A DNA stretch of 64,000 bases from Leishmania mexicana MHOM/GT/2001/U1103 (Eukaryota; Euglenozoa; Kinetoplastea; Trypanosomatida; Trypanosomatidae), in NCBI RefSeq assembly GCF_000234665.1, contig NC_018334.1:930001-994000 (forward strand), read 5' to 3'. Below, piece by piece: positions 45,543-55,776 of the stretch. The notes beneath the pieces were generated by a model. It was not told the origin of the DNA, made no database searches, and saw nothing but the letters and a program-made list of their open reading frames with translations. The position numbers and the translations under genes were made by a program. How positions within the stretch are numbered: position 1 is the first letter of the stretch; each line of letters begins with the position of its first letter.

Positions 45543-47769
45543 GATCAACGTGTCGTTGTGCAACGAGCGCGAACAGCTAATATATGCAGAAATACACAAC
45601 CACAGCTCATAAGCCTCTGTCGCACCGCGGCTGCATCCTGCTCATCTAGGACGAGCCCATCCTGCCGTCGAGTCGGGTCATGCGTCTTGCAGGCCCTTCT
45701 TGACTTTCCTCGTCCTTTCTCGCGATACGTGCTGCCCCACCGGCACCACGGGGGCCCGCGTGGACTGCACGCCCTGATGTAGGCGGGCCACGTCCAGAGT
45801 CCTGTTCGACGGCGGGGGCGATGGCGCCTTCCATGCGGCTAAGGCGGAGTGGTCCAGGTGCACGCTGGATGAGCTCAGAGAGGAAGCGCTTGGCCAGCCT
45901 CAGACCAGGGCTCTCCGAAACCCTGCATCCTGCCTGTGCCATGCATCTCTCTCAGTCGCTTCAAGCCACGGCATCCTGTAGTATGATCTGGAGGCTTTCC
46001 ACATGGGAGCCTGGAGTGCTCGATCATGCGGATTCGGGGTGCTCTCCTCAGGCTTCCGGCATCTGCGCCACATCGGCCCACACAGGCGGACTTCAGAGAT
46101 GCCGCACATGTTTTACACACATGCACTTTTCGGTTGATTGGCGTGCACCTCTTTGCACCTTGTTTGTCCATCACTCGTGCTCTCCTGAAAACTGCATGCC
46201 TTGGGCGTGATACGCCATGCCGGTTGTGCTTGTCAGCCCCTGCGCACAGTGCTCAGATTTTCGGATCATGCGTGCTGCTTCAGGACGACGTTGTTGTTGG
46301 GGAGGGGCGTGTCGGGATGGCTTGTCCGCATGCGCCACGACTGGTGGGAAGCTTCCATGAGTCTGTCGTGGCAGGGGGGCATTCCGCCCTCTGCCGAATC
46401 CGCACGCCCTTGGCAGGAATGGCTGTGTCGACCGGAAGAGGCCTGTGTAGAGAACATGTGCCTGCACACATAAAAATCGCAGCTTGTCGTCCTGTGGGGG
46501 GACAGGGGGACGACAGTCCGGGACGCCCGACGGGGGAAGCCCGTGGAGCGCCAGTGAGATGTGTATAATCACGTCACTGCGTGCGAGGCCATAGCGGGCG
46601 GCGGGGTGTGCTCTGCGTGTCGGATGGTTTTCGAATCGTACAGATCATCTCCGGCACAACGCCCGCCCGGACGCCCTCACAGCAACACACAGGCAGGGGT
46701 GGGTGGGTCGTGGTGGTGGGGGGAGCCACACTGGTAGCGGAGTTGTAGGTGGCACACCAACTGTCCTCCGTCTTGTCTCTGCCACTCACCCATCGCTGCA
46801 GGAATCCAAAGCGTGGACAAGTGCCCGTGTGCAACTGGGCGATCATGGCCTCCTGCCGTCTTGTGAGCTTCGGTATCCTTGCTCTTCTGGTGTGGGACGT
46901 ATGTCACCAAGGGGCCGTTGGCTCAGCGTGTCACAGCGTATAGCGCTATTTCGAGGGATGTCGGCCGGATGTCGGAGACTGGTTACCAAGTGCGTCATCC
47001 ATTGCAGTTGGCGTTAGCTCCTCTGACATGGCCGATCCGGCAAGGCTGTCAAGGCGCAGGTCCTGAGAAGAAAACAGAGCGTGACACGCACGTGGGGCGA
47101 GACGGCCTAAAAGGCAGCACACTCGCAGAGAAACGTGAGAAGCGGCAAACAAACGAACAAGTTGGGGGCCGAGTGGGGGGACTCGAAGGGGCGAGAGGGT
47201 CGAGGTGGTTGAAGGGCCGTGAGACACACCGATAGCAGGGTGGGGGGGGGGCGGAGAATGAAACGAAAAGCTGCAGAGAGGAAGAGGGAAGGCGAAGCAA
47301 GTTTGAAGAGCACACCGCCAGACGCGTCAAGGCAAGATCTGCCCTGGCGCGACGCGCCTTGAGAAAACGCCGAATAAACGAGCGAATAATAATAATAAAA
47401 AAAGAGAGAACAACAGACAGACGGCGGCACAGTACAGCAGGAGCAGCAGCAGCAAGACACATCCACCAGATAGCTGAGTCCACGGTGATAGAAGACAGGG
47501 CAGGGCAGGGGAGGGGGGAGGAGGAAAAAGAACAACAAAACAAAGGAAAAGCAGACGTGCGGATCGCAACAGCGAAAAGGCATCTTCGTACGAGCACTGC
47601 GGCTGAGCACGTCCACACGCACTCACGCCCACACACACGTGCACATACACACACACACACATACATACACCCGATATGCAGGGACGATAGAGCTGCTTTA
47701 CTGCTACAAGCACACAAAGGCGGCAGTTTACAGATCGAGGCAAAGACTCATGCGTACTTGAGGGAGGCC

Positions 47770-48475
47770 GGGGTGGGGGTACAGACGAGTGCGCGAATCC
47801 AGAGGCAGAGGAGAGCGGGCACCGGACCCAACGAGAGGTCCCGTCGCTCACGCGAGCACAAATGCCAATGCGCTTTTCGTCCCGTCCAGCGTGCCCGTTT
47901 CTCCGCCATACAACACTAGCTCAGCTCCGCTCTACCACTCCAGCCCCGCCTGTCACAGGCCCCCATCGCGTGGTGCGGGGCAGCGCTGCACACACGCGCT
48001 ACAGCCATGCACCGGCTCAGACACCTGAGCGTGGCCTCTCCCACACACTCTGCGCACCCGCCTCACAGCTGCAGCTATTCTGCCGGTGGCCACCTGGTGC
48101 GTCCCCCTCGGAGTGCCCTCGGGCTCCCCGCACCAGTGGGCCGCGTGAGGGCCAGGTGAGATACGCTCATGGCATGCTCACACCTCGCCTAATCACATGG
48201 ATGGCGCAAGCGTGTTCACCGCCACAGGTCACTCCGGCACCACGCCATCCAGCACCTGACAGCCGGCATCAGTGGCGGCACATCGCCTTGCGCTCGCTAC
48301 GTCGTAGACACTAGGGGCCATGTCACCACCAGAAGTAGCTCGGCGTTGGCAGGGGATAGAGGGGGTGGTGCTTGGCCGCCCCACCGAGTGTGTGGGAGTG
48401 GGGGGGGGGAGGTGTACCGGGCCCTGAGATACCACGCACTGAGAGGTGTGCACTACCCCGCCACGTGATGAGGGA
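47770..48475 (+). mobile_element. SIDER-like retroposon, copy C
   Basis: Near-identical to copy B over 681 bp (47770-48450), at a constant offset of 9384 bp. Beyond that it continues with CACTACCCCGCCACGTGATG, which is shared with copy D. No coding potential. Antisense to the gene cluster and 315 bp after the stop of SEC14-GOLD copy 2, so probably within its 3' UTR. Confidence 0.8.
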
Positions 48476-48790
48476 TGCGAATATACACAGGGCACAAAAC
48501 GCCGTGGACACCGGCAGCTGCCACGTGTGAGGCAGGAAAACAGGCACACGCACGCGAAGAGAATGTGCAAAGAGAACACCGAAGGAGGCGATAGCGCTGT
48601 AGTGAAAGCGCACACGCTCGGGGCATGCAAGACACAGGCGTGTCCACGTTTGTAGAGCCGGGGGGACCTATACACCCCGCTTGCTATGGGCCCGCCTGCG
48701 CGCAGGCGGGAATCCGCTGCTCGCGCGCCAGCCAGTTCGTCACACCACAGTGTGCGCGCGCGCTCTCTCGTTCTCGTGCGCCTCAGCGGT
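48476..48790. other. Short spacer
   Basis: 3' UTR of SEC14-GOLD copy 2 between its stop and SIDER-like copy C. It includes an inverted repeat at about 48690-48712 (GCCTGCGCGCAGGC) that could form a hairpin. Confidence 0.5.
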
Positions 48791-50266
48791 TTACGCTTCA
48801 TCCATCGGAGCGGCCGCCTGCTTGAACACGTTCAGCTGTAGATGCTTCGCTGTGAACCACGACTTCTTGTTGTCCCACGCAATAACAAACAGCCCTTCGT
48901 CGCTGGCGGTGTACTTGTCCGATCCCTCCGACGGTCTGGCTTTGGAGACTACGTAGGACTCCAGTATGCTTGTATGCAGCTTCGATGTGTCTATACCCTG
49001 TGCCGCCTTCTTAGGCACAAAGTAGGTCGTGAAAGTGACGTCGTGCCCGTGAGCGGAGACAAACTCCCACACAACCGACTCCGCCTTCTTCAGCGAGAAG
49101 GCGCGCTTCAGCTCCTGCCCCGCCTTTAGAGTGACGTCCTCGGTGACTACCCCTCCCTCGTCATCCTGAACGCCGCTCTGAAGGTTGCTGGTGTCGCTCT
49201 TGGCGATGGCGTTGTCCTTCATCGTTTCTTTGCGGTGGGGGTCGTAGCCACGGACGCAACCGCCCTCGCAGTGACACAGGCCACCGAGGTAGTCGGGCAC
49301 GTACTGGGCATCAATGAAGTCCTGCATGGTGGCTGGGGTGTCGGCAACGTTAACGATGTGAACCTTTCTTTGCACGCCAGGCGGCAATGCGCCGCGCACG
49401 ATCTTGTAGGCAAACATCACCATCGGCGGCGAGTTCACAAGCAGGATCTGGTGCACACACTTGGGGTAGTACTGAAAGAGGGTCCGTAGCGTATTCATGA
49501 AGAGGTCCAAGGCCGGCTTCCACAGCATCTTGTAGGTGAGTCCGTTGAGGTCAATGACGATCGTGGCGGATCGAATGAGTCCATCGCCCGCTTCAGCCTT
49601 CAGCGTGCCGGCCGCGTACTGCATCTGCTGGTAGAAGAGAAGCTGCTCCTGCACACCAATGAGATGCTGCACCAGCTCCCACATCACCAAATTTGGTGTC
49701 TGGCCGATGTTGGCAAGCTGCTTCAGCTTCTTGAGCAGCCCCGGCTCATCGACGCTGCCGAGGTTGAGGTACGCCACGGGCTGCCCATGCTTATCCCAGT
49801 AGTGGAGGCCAAAGGTGAAGTACTGTTCGATACCGGCGCTGAGGCGGTCCAGCCGCTGGTTCGTCGGACGGGTCGGCTTGTCCAAGGCGATTCGCACCTT
49901 CTCTTGGTCCCATCCCCGACAGCAAACGGCGCTCGGCAGCTCGGCGCGCGAGTCGAGCTCATTCTTCTCGCGGTAGCTGACAGACAGCTGCATCATCTCG
50001 AACGACTTCTGCCTATCCCACTCACGGGAGATGAGGAAGTAGTAACAGTAGTTGCGAATTGGGGAGAAGAACGTGTCGGTTGCGGCACCATCACTTGCTG
50101 TGACTTCCCTCTCGGGGTTGTACCGCTGTAGAGCAAGGAGCTGCTGCGGCAGCGGGTCGTACGTCCTCCTCATGAGCTCCATCAGCTCCGTCACCTCTTT
50201 CTCCTGGTCCGCGGTCAGTGGAGGGTAGCGACTGTCCCCCTTTTCCGAGCTATGCTTGGCGACCAT
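48791..50266 (-). CDS. SEC14-like protein with CRAL-TRIO and GOLD-like domains, 491 aa (copy 2)
   Basis: Paralog of the 42935-44494 product. The start is set at MVAKHSSEKGDSRYPPL (50264-50266) because the upstream ORF extension translates a pyrimidine tract and lies above the probable splice acceptor. The order of motifs is the same: LTADQEKEVTELMELMRRTYD, LHYWDKHGQPVAYLNLG, VIDLNGLTYKMLWKPALD, YYPKCVHQILLVNSPPM, the Cys-rich linker GGLCHCEGGCVRGYDP, then the GOLD-like ESVVWEFVSAHGHDVTFTTYF and FVIAWDNKKSWFTAKHL. Likely lipid-transfer or trafficking protein; no signal peptide, so cytosolic or peripheral. It appears complete. It is closer to copy 3 than to copy 1 in the linker, suggesting that the 2/3 split is the younger one. 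Confidence 0.92.
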   Translation of the reverse strand: MVAKHSSEKGDSRYPPLTADQEKEVTELMELMRRTYDPLPQQLLALQRYNPEREVTASDGAATDTFFSPIRNYCYYFLISREWDRQKSFEMMQLSVSYREKNELDSRAELPSAVCCRGWDQEKVRIALDKPTRPTNQRLDRLSAGIEQYFTFGLHYWDKHGQPVAYLNLGSVDEPGLLKKLKQLANIGQTPNLVMWELVQHLIGVQEQLLFYQQMQYAAGTLKAEAGDGLIRSATIVIDLNGLTYKMLWKPALDLFMNTLRTLFQYYPKCVHQILLVNSPPMVMFAYKIVRGALPPGVQRKVHIVNVADTPATMQDFIDAQYVPDYLGGLCHCEGGCVRGYDPHRKETMKDNAIAKSDTSNLQSGVQDDEGGVVTEDVTLKAGQELKRAFSLKKAESVVWEFVSAHGHDVTFTTYFVPKKAAQGIDTSKLHTSILESYVVSKARPSEGSDKYTASDEGLFVIAWDNKKSWFTAKHLQLNVFKQAAAPMDEA

Positions 50267-51396
50267 TGGAAGAGGGAAGGGGCTCTTGCAGAGCAGAAAA
50301 AAAAAACGCAGAGGAGGAGGTGTATGAGCGAGTGAGTGGAAGTAAGGATGCGTCACTCTAGAGGATGGACGACAGATGGGAGAGCCGGGAGAGAATTATG
50401 GGTCGTGATCGCGTGTATGGGGATATGTCTGCCCACAGTACGGCTGGCAGATCTGTGAAGAGAGGAGAGGGACGGCGGTATAGAGGTTATACACCAACAG
50501 AGTGTGTGTGGCGTTCACCCAGCGGGGTGCATCGTACGCACCGCGCGCGAAAAACAAACAAACAAACGGAAGCGGCTGATCGCCCAGACGTGGCTGCATA
50601 CGCCCACCTGCAACCTTCTCTCGTTGCGCTCTTTTCTGTGTGTGTGTGTGTGTGTCGAGTGTCTACTGGTATCTGTGCACATGAACACGCACGTCCAATC
50701 AATTCAAAGGGAGATGAAACATCCCTTCGCCTGTGCTGGTGCACACGCGTGAGGGAGGAGTCAGATGTACCTGCCACACGCAGCGGTTCGGCACAGGCCC
50801 CGGTGCGCCCACCCACTCATATCGGAAGAGGAGCGCCCAAACCAAACCAAACAAACCAAAAAAACAAAAAACAGCGGAGGAGGCGCTGCAGATCCGCGCA
50901 CACACTCCCCCATCAAAAAAAGAAAACATCAACGAAGCGAAGGTACGAAGACGCACGCACACGCACGCAAGCACATGTACACATAGAGAAAAAGGGAAGA
51001 TGAACACTGCGGAGGCGGAGCAGCGGCGCCGGAGGATGAGGGCAGGGAGAGGGAGAAGCCAACGAAAAGAAAAAGAGGCGGCAGAGGCCTTTGACTTCCG
51101 CTGGGTGTGTGCCTCGACCCCGCATACGGCACAGACCCCCCCCACTGTCGCAGTCGCACAATGTACAGCACCGCCTCCTCTTCATTACGGTGTCGCTGGC
51201 GGTCTTTGTGTGCAGCGCACTCGCGCTAAGCGCTGCCGCGTTTATTTTTTCCCTTTGCATTTTTTTTTCGACTTGTGCACATCTGCGCTGGCGTGTGCCT
51301 CGCGGACGAGTGGTAGGCCGACACATCGGCATGCGGAGTTGCCGCTTCGTTGTCTCCTCCGTCGCCGAACAACAACAAAAGCGGCCGCATATGGAA
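50267..51396. other. Intergenic spacer
   Basis: Leader of SEC14-GOLD copy 2 and sequence downstream of copy 3. Contains a GT run at about 50637-50655. No gene recognised. Confidence 0.5.
50285..50286 (-). promoter_or_regulatory. Candidate spliced-leader acceptor AG for SEC14-GOLD copy 2
   Basis: Minus strand: a run of ten T, then CTGCTCTGCAAG, placing AG 18 nt before the chosen ATG and below the alternative upstream Met. Confidence 0.5.
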
Positions 51397-52853
51397 TCAC
51401 CTCCGTACATACTGTTTATGGAGCAGCTGTGCTTGCTGCTTGAGAACCGTCGTCTGAAGGTGCTTCGACATCGCCCAGGGCTGTTTGTTGTCCCGCACCA
51501 GGATCATCACACCCTCCGCTGTAGCGGGGCGCCCTCGCTCAAGTTCTCGAACGGCTTCGCCTTGGAAACCACATACGGTTTCGATGAGCGCACATCGACC
51601 TTGTCCATGTAAACGCCATGCGCCTGCGCTTGAGGGACGAAGGAGGCCGCCAAGGCGGTATCGTGCCCACTCGACGATGCGAAGCTCTACACAACGGACT
51701 CACTCTGGAGCAGTGAAAATACCTTGCGTACGGGGCCGTCCCTCAGCGAGATATCCTCGGTGATGACACCGCCTTCCATCGGGATCTACTCCGCGGCGAT
51801 CTGGGTATCGTCCTGGTCAGCAGTGGTGGTGCCGTTAGCGGCGTTCTTCGGCCTGTACGAACGCACGCAGCCACCCTGGCAGTGGCACGCGCCGCCGTAA
51901 AAGTCTGGCACGTACCGCTCCTCGATGTGTTCCTGCAGCAGCGCCAGCGACTCGCTCGGTTTGGCCATGCGAACCTTTGCCTGCACCGTGCTAGGAAGAA
52001 CGTGGCGAATGATGCCATAGGCGAGCTTCACTATCGACGGCGCATTCACTACGAGAATATGGTGCACGCACTCGGGGTAGTGAGCGAGCAGCGTCTTGAG
52101 ACAGGTGACGAAGAGGTCAATCGCCGGCTTCCAGATCATCTTGTACGTGAACCCCAGCAGGTCTACGACGATCGTGGTTGCTCGGATGAGCCCTTCGGAG
52201 GCGTCCACCTCGAGCTGGCCCGCATCGTACTGCATTTGCTGGTAGTACGCAAGCCACTCACCAGAGCCCAGCAGGTGCTGCAGCATTTCCCACATGACAG
52301 CGTCCATGGACTCACCCACACCCGCGGTCTCCTGCAGCCCCTTCAGCAGGCTTTCCTCGTCAACGCTGCCCAGCATGAGGTAGAAGACAGGCTGCCCATA
52401 CCTGTCCCAGTAGTGAAGACCACATGGGAAGTATCGCTCGAGCTTGGCGACGATCTCATCGGCGCGCTGATTGCCTGCCCGCTTCTCCTTACCCAGTGCA
52501 CGCACCACTTCCATCTCGTCCCACCCGCGGATCGAAACTGCTGACGGCAGCTCACTGCGCTCGTCGAGGTGACACCGCAGGCGGTACGCCACGTTCTTCT
52601 TCATAGCTTCAAACGCCTTTTGCACGTCCCACTGTCGAGAGATGAGGGCGCAGTAGCAGTAGCTGCGCGTGGTGTTGTGCGGCGTCGGCGCGTCCTCTGA
52701 CGTCGGGGAGTAATACAGCAGGATCTGCAGCTGTTTCGGAAGCGGGTCATAGGTCTCCTTCATGAGTCGCACAAGTTGAGTAATCTTCTGCTCCCTTTCG
52801 GGCATCAGGTCGACGTACCGGCGATGTCGCGGTGCGGAGGCTGCGGCGGACAT
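51397..52853 (-). pseudogene. SEC14-GOLD copy 3, GOLD-like domain broken by stops and a frameshift
   Basis: The frame from MSAAASAPRHRRYVDLMPER (52851-52853) is open for 355 codons and keeps the CRAL-TRIO half (LHYWDRYGQPVFYLMLG, VDLLGFTYKMIWKPAID, YYPE-type segment as HYPECVHHILVVNAPS, linker GGACHCQGGCVRSYRP). It stops at TAG 51786-51788. In the same frame the GOLD-like domain is still readable (GGVITEDISLRDGPVRKVFS) but has a second stop at 51687-51689, where both other copies have Trp in the VVWEF motif. After about 51530 the frame shifts, ending as VRDNKQPWAMSKHLQTTVL to 51397. The damage is confined to the 3' third. A truncated lipid-binding protein could still be made, so this may be a pseudogene or a newly shortened gene. 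Confidence 0.85.
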
Positions 52854-53913
52854 TATGGCTTCGAAGAGTGCGATTCTGGTCACGGTGCAAGCAAAATGAT
52901 TGAGGAGAAGGGGGTAGGCGGTGCCCCAAACGACGGGGATAGAAAAGAATGCGCCGAAGCTTGGGAGGAGTGGGGCCGAAGGACGTGTCGCAATACGGAA
53001 GCACGCCGCAACAAGACGGCGCCACGTCAACCAAACGCGAACCCCCTCGAAAAAATAATATGAAAGTAATCCACGTCTCGGCAAGTCGTCGTGGCGACGG
53101 TGTGCCGCGACGATGGATGAAGGGACGGCTTTTTTTTTCTTCCCTTGCCGTTTGGCTGGTCCTGCAGGATAATTGGGCCGTGTCTTCTTGAGTGTGGCGC
53201 TGAGCCCGCTCTATGAGGGGGGAGGCGAATGTGTAAGAGGCGGCAGCCGTGCGGGGAGAGGAAGGGGCAACAAGGGAATGAGAGAGAGAGGACGGAACGG
53301 TATTACGAATCAGTTGTAGGGATAGGCCTCATGGGTGTGCGGGCGATCTTCACGGTACGATGACGCACCGTTGACCGAACGAGGGAGGGTGCCAGATGAT
53401 CTTCCTACGCCAAGCTTAAACTCCAGCAGTGGGCGAGAAACGGGGGCAGCGCTGCCAGGTGCTTCAGCTGCCAACTCCGCTGATCGCTGGCAAAATCCCG
53501 TGGCCCGTGCGGTGCTGCATCCAGATTGAGAGCATCTCAGAGAGCAGTGCGCGAAGGCAAATGCCGTGCTAACCTTGTCCCGCAGCTACAGGTCTTATTC
53601 CGTCCAGGAGAACCGGAGATCAGCCAGGTAATGCTACGGCGGCTGTGTTGGCGTCTTTACGGGGGGGGGCAGCTCAGAGCCGTAGACAAAGAGGATGAGG
53701 GTAACGCATGCACGCACGCACGGGCGCACCGCTAAAAGGAGAGGAGCAGACAACAACACTCGACAACAGAAGAGGCGCCCAAAGAGGTAACAGCGAGAGA
53801 AGGGAGCGCCGAGGAAGACCAGGTCGAGCAGCAACGCGCCAGTCAGCGCGCAGCAGAGAGAGAGGCAGGCGCGGCTCGGTGCACGTATCACAGCGACCAT
53901 GCCCCCCTCCTCT
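52854..53913. other. Intergenic spacer
   Basis: Leader of SEC14-GOLD copy 3 and 3' flank of the partial CorA-like copy. No gene recognised. Confidence 0.5.
52876..52877 (-). promoter_or_regulatory. Candidate spliced-leader acceptor AG for SEC14-GOLD copy 3
   Basis: Minus strand: CCCCCTTCTCCTC then GCACCGTGACCAG, 22 nt before the ATG. If used, the decayed gene could still be processed into mRNA. Confidence 0.35.
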
Positions 53914-54603
53914 CTACCATTCCGGAGTTCCGATGTTTGCCGAGCGGAAGGCAAGGGCAGAAAACGAAGAAATGGCACGACTAGCTAAGGAGCAGCCTAT
54001 AGGGGAAAGCCACGTGTGCCTTGCCCCGAATATGTACGCGTACAGCGGCCCAAGAACGCCAGCTACGCCAATGTTCAGGCGGACATCGACAATACTCCCA
54101 AAGAGCAGCCGCCTGTGCACGGCGAGGCGACGGCGAAGCAGCAGTACGCGGCGCAGGGCATCCGCCTGGTCGCTCTCGCAATCCAGTTCAATGAGGGGCA
54201 GCATCGAGTCGATGGTGTCCACCTCACCCAGAAACATGACAGTGCTCGGCAGGTAGGCGTAACAAACGGAGGAGAGAAGCAGCGAGACAAACATGGACGT
54301 GCACAGCACCGGCCCCGTGGACGCGCTCACCGGTGGCGCCGAGAGCTCGCCCGACGCGCAGGCGGGCCGTGCGTACGGCGAGGGGGAGGTGGTGGCCTTG
54401 CTCAGCTGAGTCATGTACCGCAGTCGACTGAACACCGAGGCCTGCAGCTGCTCCCACGACTTTACGTACTGCACCTCCTCGTGGGGCGCGTGCGGTGCTC
54501 TGCGCTGGTGTCGTTGCCCCTCCGCTGCCGGAGCGCTGTGCTGGGCACGGCGGGCTGCTCGCCATGGTGGCGCCCACGCGAGAAGATGGAGTTTTTGCGT
54601 CAC
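53914..54603 (-). pseudogene. Chimeric partial duplicate of the CorA-like gene
   Basis: A 229-codon ORF. Its central part (54100-54548) is 449 bp nearly identical to 56527-56975 of the intact CorA-like gene, with only about two differences seen, covering residues about 409-558 of that protein (for example YVKSWEQLQASVFSRLRYMT and VMFLGEVDTIDSMLPLIELD). Upstream of the block the sequence is unrelated. Downstream, after RRLLF, it switches to GSIVDVRLNIGVAGVLGPLY and a tail that does not match the intact gene and lacks the GMN motif and final membrane pair. It is probably a non-functional gene fragment. The tail has a hydrophobic segment and might derive from another CorA-like paralog, which I cannot verify. 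Confidence 0.72.
54100..54548 (-). repeat. 449-bp direct duplicate of 56527-56975
   Basis: Same-orientation copy at a constant offset of 2427 bp. Two substitutions noticed (near 54244 and in GCGCTGGTG versus GCGCCGGTG); no indels. Confidence 0.9.
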
Positions 54604-55776
54604 CTAGAAGTGACACTGACCTAGGAAGACATCTCGATGTGATGGCAAGCCGGATGGTGTAGAGGGGATCTTGAAGATGATCATTCGTGTCGGCGCAGAG
54701 CGACGCAGTGACAGAAAGGACGTGACTGGGAGGCGTAGGAGAGCAGCAGATTATTTTGGGATGGCGAGCAGATTCCAAAGCACAATGATCGCTCTGTACG
54801 TTGCTAGCCAGTGCATGACCGTGTCACACACGAGGAAGCGAGAGCTGGAAGATGAGGTGGGGGTGGGGGACGGAGGTGCCTCAGAATCTTCACACGTACC
54901 ACACTACCTGCTCGGTGACTGTCGTGAGACCATAGCCTTGGGGGGGCTGTATATCGAGGTGTTATCTGTTTCTCTCTGCCTCTTCAGCAACTCAGCGCAA
55001 CCAGGCAAACGGCACAGAGGAGGCAAGTATGCCTTAAACCTTACGTTAGACTGCACTGCCAAGTAAAGTCACAATTTGAACGAAGAAGAAAAGGAAAAAA
55101 AACGTGACGCAAGAGCGGGTGGGGCTGGAGGGACGGTGGGGCCTCTTCCCCGCCAAGATACTTGCAGGCATACGCGGACCAATGCCGCCTTACAGGGTGG
55201 GGCACCTCATTTTTGGGAGTTGTGTGTGTGTGGTGGGGTGGGGGGGGAAGGGGGAAGGGGACACACGAGACAGAATTCACCCCCACCCCACCCCACTAAA
55301 CAATAAAACTACAGGAAACATGGGATGGACAAGAACAACACACACACACACACACATGCACACGCACACATACATAGAGCACAGACAAGCACAGAGCACA
55401 GACACACCAATGCGCACGTGAGAGACAGACAACAGCTAAAGAAACGAACGAGCAGGACCAAGAAGGAAAACAGAGGCGAGCCGCTCACCCGAGAGATGAT
55501 GATAGTGAGTCGCGGCGGGGGCGGGGGCGGGACGGGTTACGCGAGGCTGGCCAAAGGAGGAGCGAAGGCGCAGCACACATCATGAAAGAAACAACCACAA
55601 CCACAGCACCGACGACGACTCGAGTGCAAAACGTGTTTGCTGCCAAATCTCTGCACGTGCGCATGCACACAACGTGGCAGCGCCCACTCTCTTGTTGGCA
55701 GCCCATTCGCCGCTGTTGCGCCCTTTTCTGGGTCTCTCGCATGCCGCAAGTGCCTTATGGAGGATGTGTGTCCGAG
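54604..55776. other. Intergenic spacer
   Basis: 3' region of the CorA-like gene. Contains a CA run at 55337-55356, GGTGGGG tracts near 55228-55260 and a GGGGGCGGGGGC run near 55515-55530. No gene recognised. Confidence 0.5.

Larger units (their letters stand above)
44495..47769. other. Long intergenic spacer
   Basis: About 3.3 kb between two SEC14-GOLD copies. It contains a TA run at 45521-45542, a CA/TG tract around 47626-47670, and a GC-rich, non-repetitive block at about 45640-46770 with no long frame. That block may be an old, strongly diverged retroposon or gene remnant, but I cannot support either. Confidence 0.45.

Noticed and set aside
45640..46770. Non-repetitive GC-rich block that might be an old gene or retroposon
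   Set aside because: No frame stays open for long, no family motif, and no collinear match to the SIDER-like copies.
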